From positions 42,908,833 through 42,972,832 of the forward strand of contig CATQJL010000112.1 of assembly GCA_958299035.1 (NCBI GenBank): a DNA stretch of 64,000 nt, read 5' to 3'. Origin of the DNA: Cylicocyclus nassatus (lineage: Eukaryota > Nematoda > Chromadorea > Rhabditida > Strongylidae). A program made the translations under genes and the position numbers. This document shows positions 56,873 to 64,000 of this stretch, piece by piece (the stretch's first letter is position 1; every line of letters begins with the position of its first letter). The notes beneath the pieces were generated by a model that worked only from the letters and a program-made list of their open reading frames with translations, did no database searches and was not told the origin of the DNA.

Positions 56873-57791
56873 TTAGGTTGGTGAAAAAGAAATGGCCGAT
56901 TTGCGAATTCTCACTTTGATGTGCTATAACTTTCTAAAAGATCCACGTTTCTGAATGCAGTAAAGACCCCCAGAAGCAGCAAATCTTTCGCAATACAGCG
57001 CATACTTACTTATACTCAAATCATAAACGGGAAGAGAAATACGGACTAAAAGACCAAAAAGGTTCTTCTTCTAGAACCTTGTTTTTGACAATTCATAACT
57101 TCCTTCAAAGTTTCTTAGTATAAATGATAAGTGGCCTATCTTGTAGTCGCAAGCCAGTAGTACAAAATACAATAAAAAGAATTCGGACAAAAAAGTTTGC
57201 GAGAAAGAAAAAATTGAAAATTATAATTTCTCAGTTTTTTCAACACTTTTTCAGTGTGCCTCAAAATCCAGAATATAGAATTTTCTGATTTTCTACGTAC
57301 TGAACAGCTGGATGTTTTTGCAAAAACTGCTAATAAATTTCCTAGCTCTCCGCTTACAGAAATGAGCAAAGCTTCGGCGACTGACTTCCTCAGAAGAAAA
57401 TTATGGGTCATAAAATGACCGCAACAGCTACCCATGTTTAGGCGCCGATATCTCAATCTGAATAACTTCAAAGAATGCAGTTAAGTATGCATAATGTAGA
57501 AAATTTCTATTACATACAATAGCTGAATTTTCGAAGAAATCCCATTGATACGCGCTTGAATTCTGGCCGGAAAAGTGAATGCAATGAAATTCTGAATTTG
57601 GATGCAGTTATTTGAAGCGCAGTAACTTTACAAGAGATAAGGTTGAGAGCCCGTTTCAAGTACCGTTAGATAGAGCATGAAAACAGCTTTGCGATAATAT
57701 ACTACATCCATTGTAAAGAAGAACTATTGATGGAAAAAAGTTGTCCTGAAAAAGGCTTGGAAAATCGGCCATTTCTTTTGCACCAACCTAA
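56873..57791. mobile_element. mariner-type element (919 bp), non-autonomous
   Basis: Ends TTAGGTTGGTGAAAAAGAAA and TTTCTTTTGCACCAACCTAA are inverted repeats of about 30 bp with one or two differences, continuing TGGCCGATTT inward. They closely resemble the termini of cecropia-group mariners such as Hsmar1/MADE1. TA follows the right end (57792-57793). The left flank is CA, shared with the right flank of element A. No full transposase; a 111-codon minus-strand frame (57136-57471) shows no D,D34D triad. Confidence 0.8.
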
Positions 57792-57978
57792 TACAACTCG
57801 TCGGTCAGCGATGAATCATTATGGCCGAAACTGAGTAAATAATGGTGTAGTCGCTACTTACAAAACTATAGGACAAGAGTAACAGAGTTTGGAAAAGAGC
57901 TTGAGAAGCTACATCGAGAAAGAATAAGAGAAGGGTACAAACGCACAGTTAGAGACTTCCTATGGTCTCTTATATTTA

Positions 57979-59527
57979 CAGTGCTGGACATAATTATAGG
58001 GACACTCTAGAAATCGTCGTAATTTTCGTTCTTGTCAGTGAATCTGTCTGAAACTTTGCTGTATGGTGCGCATGTAAGCCTACCATAACTCCTCAGAACG
58101 GCTTCCAATCCCGTTGATTCCGAACGGAGAAAAATGGAAAAATTCGAAAAAGCCTGTTTTGCAAGCTGGACATAATTATAAGCCTGGCCTTTTTAAACAT
58201 TGTCGCATTCCTTGACTCCCAAATTTTTTTGTAGAGTTACATCCCAGAATATGAAACTTTTGCAGCACCTAAGACCTGTCATGCTACTCAAGGAAAGATG
58301 ATCCTTGCATTTTTTGTTTCCAAAGGCATCAGAAGTCAAACTGCGTCAACAAACAGCTGGTTTGAAGAGTTTTCAAGCCCGCGTTCATTTCAAATGACAG
58401 TCCTGGAATACACTTAGCCTTTTTGATAGACAAGGTGAAGAGCGCTTTCGTAAACTCCGCGTAATCGCTGATTTTGACGGACAGACTCCAACTTCAACAT
58501 AGGGTTGTCGCGCTTTTAAACCACAAAACTCGATTTTCAAGTTACAGAAAACGCTGCAATGTAGCCGCAACAATGCACGTACAGCAGTAAACTTGTGCGC
58601 CTAGTCAGGAAAAGATTTCGGGGTTGCACATTCTGGTTCAGCCGCAGTTGTCATCCGTTGAGAGTTGAGTGGAGCACCCTGCACAATCATATCCAACTCA
58701 AATCAAGAAATCGAACAGGAGCGGAGAGCGCTTGAAACTTCAAAATCTTAACTAATCTCACCTACCGCGTAAAATGCGACATGAAACAGAGAAGGGTATA
58801 GTGAGATTTGTGATTGTGTTGAATCTACTGCTCGCAGAGAAATTTCGTGGAAAGTATTTCCAAAATGCCAACTGCAGCACTAGAAAAAATCTGAAAGTTG
58901 TTGCAAAAGCTGCGTCTCCATGTAGACAATATAATAAATCGAGTCCATCATTTCATGAACATCGGAAAGTGAGTTTTGTGGTTTAAAAGCGCGACAACCC
59001 TATGTTGAGGTTGGAGTCTGTCCGTCAAAATCAGCGATTACGCGGAGTTTACGAAAGCGCTCTTCACCTTATCTATCAAAAAGGCTAAGTGTATTCCAGG
59101 ACTGTCATTTGAAATAAACGCGGGCTTGAAAACTCCTCAAACCAGCTGTTTGTTGACGCAGTTTGACTTCTGATGCCTTTGGAAACAAAAAATGCAAGGA
59201 TCATCTTTCCTTGAGTAGCATGACAGGTCTTAGGTGCTGCAAAAGTTTCATATTCTGGGATGTAACTCTACAAAAAAATTTGGGAGTCAAGGAATGCGAC
59301 AATGTTTAAAAAGGCCAGGTGTCCTTATAATTATGTCCAGCTTGCAAAACAGGCTTTTTCGAATTTTTCCATTTTTCTCCGTTCGGAATCAACGGGATTG
59401 GAAGCCGTTCTGAGGAGTTATGGTAGGCTTACATGCGCACCATACAGCAAAGTTTCAGACAGATTCACTGACAAGAACGAAAATTACGACGATTTCTAGA
59501 GTATCCCTATAATTATGTCCAGCACTG
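57979..59527. mobile_element. Tc1-type foldback element B (1.55 kb)
   Basis: Starts CAGTGCTGGACATAATTATA and ends TATAATTATGTCCAGCACTG, flanked by TA on both sides (57977-57978, 59528-59529). It is closely related to element A along its whole length, including the inner LKVVAKAASPCRQ segment on the plus strand, but differs in the subterminal GCCA versus GACA and has its own indels. No intact transposase. Confidence 0.88.
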
Positions 59528-59778
59528 TATATTTCTACTAATGGATATGAACATACTCAATCACATAAAACATAATGAAAATGGTATCCAGGTTAACATC
59601 GCCTAATGGAGAATACACAAGCTTTCCAACGAGTCCATTATCCTTCAAAGGTTTTCGTGGATTTTTTTCTCTTGTCTTGATAGTTCGTTTTCGTCATATT
59701 CGATGTCACTTGCCTGCTCACTCGTTATGTAAACATGGAGTCCGCTGTTCGCGCATATGGAATGCTTGACAAAGCGTA

Positions 59779-60330
59779 TCACAGTAATAGCCGTATTTCT
59801 TGACAATTCGTCGTAAATCTGTTGTTCGTCAGCGTTTGATTTCTGAAGTAACGTCCATTTCTATCTAGTCTCGTGATCTTCAAGTACAATTTGAGAAAAA
59901 TGGGTCGAGTACTAGTGATTCCCAGCCCGAACGTCTCAGGCGCGTCCTCATTCAAGGTTTCAAATTGTGGCGTAGTGATATTGATGTTGTAGTCCGTCAG
60001 TGACTGTGCTGCGTCAGAGCAAAGGCGTTGGATTTGCTTTTTTAAGATCCGATTTGGCGTCGAATACTTATGCTGCTGTCGGACATGGAAAATCGCGACG
60101 AGTGAAGGTGCTAGATCAGTGGTAATGCAGAAAATGAGTCTTTGAGTCTTCGCAGGGAGCGACAATCTCCAGTGGAAGGAGATCACTTCAAGCATTAGGG
60201 ACGGTAAAAGGACTTTCGTGGTAGGAAAGGGAGTCAGTTTGAGATGACATGGTCGCCACTTGTTTGAAAGACGCAAAGATTCGGAGGTTTGGATGTAAGA
60301 CGAGAGTAACCGACGAACGTTCATTTGCAC
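59779..60330 (-). pseudogene. unidentified minus-strand frame downstream of a BEL-type LTR, possibly gag start
   Basis: 183 codons, the longest non-transposon-motif frame in this part. No domain is recognised. It lies directly after the LTR-like segment at 60,260-60,660 in minus orientation and after a TGGCGACC primer-site-like sequence (about 60,252-60,259). An LTR-element leader or gag N-terminus is the simplest reading. The part LKKQIQRLCSDAAQSLTDYN looks helical. Could also be chance. Confidence 0.3.
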
Positions 60331-60660
60331 TTGGCGAAAGGCAGAAATACGTGATAAAATGAGCCTTTATATATGAAACAATTTGAGGAAGGTGAAATTG
60401 AGGTAAAGATTCAATGTGCAAAGTAAGCTAACATTTGAAGAAAGCGAATTAAGCTAAATGATTCACATTGACGAGTAAGATTGAACAATTACAACAAGAT
60501 GGGGCCAGTCTGCGTCATTTTCGCGGGTAGAATAACTAATCGTAGATAGCTGCGTGGAAAATCAGTATTCATGGTTACGTGGTGCGGAATGCAAGAATAG
60601 TTCAATTTGTTACGACGGTACTTTCAAGAGAAGCAGTATTTCGTAGAACTGCAAAAACGT
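60250..60660 (-). repeat. second BEL-type LTR-like copy, without the TTAA MITE
   Basis: Matches 48,940-49,006 and 49,452-49,660 and preserves the empty TTAA at 60,449-60,452. A minus-strand TATATAAA lies at 60,367-60,374. After a presumed end near 60,260 comes TGGCGACCATG, resembling a primer-binding site. The similarity stops near 60,660 at AGAACT. Confidence 0.5.
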
Positions 60661-61241
60661 GCAAGAAATCAGTTAAAATCGCTTGACCTGTTTTCGTGCG
60701 AAATCAAAAAAAATTTTGTTTGACTACTTGACCAGATTATTCATTTAGCGTGTTCAATAATCCTAGAATCTTGCTCTAAAATTGTATGCGGAGATAGGAG
60801 ACCTCGAAGATGTAATGAAACTACTGAGAAAAGTTCTTTATCCTATATATAAAGCTGAATGTCTGTTTGTCTGTCTGTCTGTCTATACGTATGTTTCAAA
60901 AAGAAAATTCCATTTTTGAACCGATCCGGACCAAACTTTACACACATACACTTCGGGCCCCGGCGGATGTCATAGGCTACTTTTCGTCATCGACGGATAT
61001 CGATTTCATCGATTTTTATCGATTTTTTGCAGAGTTCACCTACGGGGCTGGGATTTGGCACAGGAGGGTAAGTGAGCATGGAGAATCCGAATACAATGTT
61101 AGTTTTCAGAATTATCGATTACTTTTATCGATACAATCGATTTTTTGTAAAGTTTGACATGCGGGGCTGGGAGTTTGCACAGGGGGGTGATCGAGCATGC
61201 TGATTACGAGTAATATTAGTCAGTTAATTCAATATTAGTTT

Positions 61242-62475
61242 GGCGCTATTCGGCTATCCGGGTCCTAAAATTTTTTTGTCGTGGAGCTTGCTCAGACTTC
61301 TTGTATAAAGATTATCTTACATGCTGATTACATCATACTTTCTCCACAGAACGTCTCCCCGCGTGGTTACGGTAGGTGTACGTAGGAAGTCAAAATCATG
61401 TTCGGCTGGAGTTCGGTCCAGAAAACTTATTCGACATGCTGATTCTGCATATTGGGACCTTTTCATAGGATTATGGTGGTTATACGGTATGGGATCGAAA
61501 ACATAGATTTGCTCTGAACTTCGTCTAGGGTGTTTAGCGCGCTGAATGTGAATATCATGCTGATTTCGCAGGATAGCGCATTTTCTTGGCTTACGGTGGA
61601 TGTACAGTACATGGGTCGAAGTTCCAGATCTGCTCAAAACCTTACCTGTAACGGTCCACAAGTATATCGCTTATGAATATGATGCTTGCTCGCTGTCATA
61701 ACGCTAGTGAAGTTATGGTAAGTTGCAGGATTTAAATTGACATTTTTTCGCTTTCGGGCCAATTTAGATCCCAGATATTCACGAAATGGGGAAGCGATCA
61801 TTCTGCATGGCGGTCTCCAGCGCCATCCTGATAACCTGTCCCAACGCGTAACGCACGCGGCAAATATCTCTCCCCCTGTCTTTGCTTAGGCAAATACCGA
61901 CAAAGGGTGTATCGCGCGCGCATTGGTCCTTCCTATAAGGAAAGCATTACGGTAGTGGGAAACCTTCTATAACACACGAATTGCCTTTATCGTGGGGATT
62001 GTGTACGATATTCTTGAAACAGCACTTTAGGTAACCTCCTGCCAAAGTTTCAGGCAGGTTCATGATTTTTACCAGCTACTATGTACCTGTACCGTAACTC
62101 TGCAAAAAGGTCTCAAAACGCAACGAGAATGTTTTAAACGTGGTCAGAAGGTCGAACCTCTCTAGACCGAGCTTCAGCCAAAACTGAGATTTTGCCCCTC
62201 TGCAGTATACCTACCACAACTCAGTGAAAACGCCCCAAAATGTCGAAGAAGTATGATATTCGTAATCAGCATGTCAATTAGCCCCCCTAAGCAAAGTTTT
62301 AGCGAAATCCATGACTTTAGCTTCTTACGTGTACCCACCGTTAACCCACAAAATGGCGCTATCGCGCGAAATGACTACAATATTCGTCATCAGCGGCTCG
62401 AGTAACCCCCATATGCTGAGTTTCAGCAAGATCCATCACAAAAACATTTTGCGGCCCGGATAGCCGAATAGCGCC
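61242..62475. mobile_element. 1.23-kb TIR element inserted in the Helentron-like repeat
   Basis: Ends GGCGCTATTCGGCTATCCGG and CCGGATAGCCGAATAGCGCC are perfect inverted repeats of about 20 bases, with weaker similarity to about 45. The flanks ATTAGTTT (61234-61241) and ATCAGTTT (62476-62483) form an 8-bp duplication with one change. The inside consists of diverged ~120-bp units (ATGCTGATT..., TACGGTAGGTGTAC..., GGGTCGAAGTTCC) in one orientation on the left and the opposite on the right. No transposase. 8-bp duplications fit hAT or Merlin; the superfamily was not determined. Confidence 0.75.
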
Positions 62476-62540
62476 ATCAGTTTTTAGAATTATCCTTACT
62501 TTTATCGACTTTATTGATTTTTTTGCAAAGTTTTAGTTAC

Positions 62541-62560
62541 GGGGTTGGGGGGGGGGGGGT
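62541..62560. repeat. G-run, possible G-quadruplex
   Basis: GGGGTTGGGGG... on the plus strand inside the third Helentron-like unit. Confidence 0.5.
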
Positions 62561-62712
62561 TGGTGAGGAAGGTAGGTGAGCGTACTGATTACTAACACAG
62601 CCGGAATAGGCAATTGCATGTAGGAGTGGGTACAGGTAAAGGTGTACAGGGATAGAAATGGAACCTTTATCGTTTTTGACAGGGCCGAGCGGAGCCGGGT
62701 AAGCCAGCTAGT

Positions 62713-63057
62713 ACTACTCTAACATTTTTAAATGGTAGAAAAGAATAAAAGAAAAGATGAAAGAAAGGATGAAAGAAAGGATGCGTACAAGGATAGTGTA
62801 ATAAAATGTTCATTTGGATGGATACGCATCATTGGGCTAAGTGATCCTGAAAGGAACCCTTCAATCGCGTGCTCCAGGATTTTGCCATCAACATTCTTAA
62901 TAGTAAATCAATATTAGTAAACAATATAAATCATACAGCTTAGATATTCGTCCGAAAAACCTCTTACATTCTCATGGAGTTGCAGCTGGTGTCCAAAACA
63001 AAATTCAGACCATTCGAGTAAGAGGATAACTAAGTAAAGAAATTAAAAAGAAAATTA
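62713..63057. other. AT-rich stretch with a GAAA-GGAT microrepeat
   Basis: AAAGAAAAGATGAAAGAAAGGATG repeats at 62745-62785. On the minus strand 62,968-63,030 is bounded by TTTACTTAG and GTAAGAGG, an exon-like arrangement of unknown meaning. Confidence 0.35.
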
Positions 63058-63272
63058 ATAGATAAGCCACTTTTCTCCATTTTTCTGGAGGGCCCCGGAG
63101 GTCCTGTACCTCGGCTTCTGCGACGTCATCACCAGCGGACCGCCCCACGCCCCGTCCCACCTGGCAGCTCCAATGGTTATGAGCTTCCCGCCTACATCTA
63201 ATGGTATGCAATTTGTTTGGATTTGCCACCGACTTTCGACCAACATCCTGTAAGTTAAAACAAAGATCAAGA
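63058..63272. CDS. GC-rich exon-like patch, strand ambiguous, unidentified
   Basis: About 200 bp near 58% GC in AT-rich surroundings. Plus strand: an open frame ends at a strong donor (CATCCT/GTAAGT, 63,246-63,254). Minus strand: an acceptor TTAACTTACAG leads into two open frames, one containing WDGAWGGPLVMTSQ. No domain was recognised for either. A real exon is plausible from composition and splice-like borders, but strand and product cannot be decided here. Confidence 0.25.
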
Positions 63273-63455
63273 GGAGCTGAACTTGCCGCTGTCATTTTCT
63301 TTAACAAATCTCACCCCGGGTTCATTATTTTCCCGTTTACATTTTCCTAAGAACGTTTGAAAAATTGCGTAAACCAAAAGTCTTAGCTGTGTAAGAAAAT
63401 TTTCTTTTGGCCCACACGTCCCAAAAGTCTAGAGATATGCGGCAGCCTCCACGCC

Positions 63456-63470
63456 CCCCCCCCCCCTCCT
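63456..63470. repeat. C-run (possible G-quadruplex on the minus strand)
   Basis: Run of about 14 C followed by TCC. Confidence 0.5.
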
Positions 63471-63640
63471 TTTAAAATTTTGGGGATGCATGCCCACAAA
63501 AAGTCCATCCCGAAAAGATCTTCTGAGATGTGACTACACCACCACTCTTTGTTTAAGAATTCTTTCCCTCCCAATAAAAAATCTCTTCGACCGCCATGCC
63601 GTAATTACGAGCGTTTGACGATCTTTCGACATTTTTCTGT

Positions 63641-63763
63641 TCAAGCCCACTTCAACCATAGCATGCAAATAAAGACACAGAAAGCAGCTATGGGCAGCAC
63701 CAATATGCAACAGTAGTGATGTTTTCGTGATTTTTCATTTGTCTTCTTCAATTCGAACTTAGC
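63641..63763 (-). CDS. possible 3'-terminal exon encoding a C-terminal membrane anchor
   Basis: The minus strand has an acceptor (TTACTGATCCCAG, plus coordinates 63764-63776) followed by 40 codons and a stop at 63641-63643. The peptide has a charged Lys-rich start (KKTNEKSRKHH), then the hydrophobic CCILVLPIAAFCVFICMLWL and a short KWA end, as in a type I or tail-anchored membrane protein. Upstream exons would lie right of the window or in 63,770-64,000. No AATAAA was found close downstream. Identity unknown. Confidence 0.3.
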   Translation of the reverse strand, partial: AKFELKKTNEKSRKHHYCCILVLPIAAFCVFICMLWLKWA

Positions 63764-64000
63764 CTGGGATCAGTAAGGAACTCCCGCTGGAAAAGGTGTA
63801 TTTCAGGTGTAAGCACAGAATACTGTTATATTTATTACAAAGAAGAAAAAAAAACAAATAATACAATAAAAGGTTCTCTACCGACAACTGCGACTGAAAC
63901 AATTTTTTTCTGAAAACTCTACCAACCCGAGCATTTTATATATAGACAAATAATTATACAATTTTTATGACCTTCTTACATTCAAAATTTACAGAAAAAG

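Larger units (their letters stand above)
60845..62712 (+). mobile_element. Helentron-like (HINE-type) repeat, invaded by another element
   Basis: The left edge reads TATATAAAGCTGAATGTCTG followed by a (GTCT)n tract (60861-60884). The right edge has GGCCGAGCGGAGCCGGG and then CAGCTAGT. This pairing of a GTCT microsatellite at one end and a short GC hairpin plus CTAGT at the other is seen in Helentron-derived repeats. Inside are three copies of a ~100-bp unit (TTTATCGATTTTTTGC...GGGGCTGGGA...CACAGGGGGGT), at about 61,010, 61,115 and 62,495. No Rep/helicase gene is present. Confidence 0.45.

Noticed and set aside
57136..57471. 111-codon minus-strand frame within the mariner-type element, considered as transposase
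   Set aside because: Lacks the helix-turn-helix and the D,D34D catalytic pattern.
1..64000. tRNA, rRNA and spliced-leader RNA genes
   Set aside because: Scanned by eye for cloverleaf A/B boxes, rRNA cores and the SL1 22-mer; none convincing.

Overview
The window reads as nematode genomic DNA, most likely a clade V parasitic (strongylid or hookworm-like) worm. It is AT-rich and gene-poor. It holds one many-exon receptor gene whose start codon sits one base behind a TTTTTTTTACAG acceptor, the layout of spliced-leader trans-splicing. The mobile elements are mariner/Tc1 MITEs, Penelope-like elements, BEL/Pao with an envelope-like gene, and Ty3/Gypsy. The species call is inference; there is no rRNA or other marker.

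Bases 1-22,500 hold no complete gene. The last codons of a possible gene (1-150) are followed by AT-rich DNA with MITEs (416, 6106, 6521, 9890, 21395) and CpG-rich islands (about 2.9, 13.5, 16.6, 19.1 and 22.1 kb) that may be regulatory.

Bases 22,554-37,482 (+) carry the only well-supported host gene: a Caspr/neurexin-IV-type receptor in about 27 coding exons. It has a signal peptide, a fibrinogen-like domain, three laminin-G-type regions, a Cys-rich EGF-like stretch, one transmembrane helix and a 113-residue tail. The assembled exons keep frame throughout (about 1,043 aa). Its introns hold several palindromic MITEs, one ending 33 bp from a splice acceptor.

Bases 38.3-39.5 kb are a degenerate minisatellite. 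At 39.9-48.5 kb an inverted-repeat element is split by a 7.8 kb composite made of two divergently oriented, apparently intact Penelope-like elements (RT plus GIY-YIG, 913 aa each). A 12-bp target-site duplication flanks the whole composite, and four copies of a hammerhead-like motif lie in its repeats. Its centre contains a 500-N gap preceded by what looks like a cDNA-amplification adapter, so the middle of the assembly is suspect.

Bases 48.9-64 kb are a transposon graveyard. It holds a BEL/Pao relic on the minus strand (gag, protease, start of RT, phlebovirus-Gc-like env, LTR with a TTAA MITE whose empty site is preserved at 60.4 kb), a short internally deleted Gypsy element with both LTRs, two related Tc1-type foldback elements, a mariner-type element between them, and a Helentron-like repeat invaded by a TIR element. 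Weak exon-like patches lie near the right edge.
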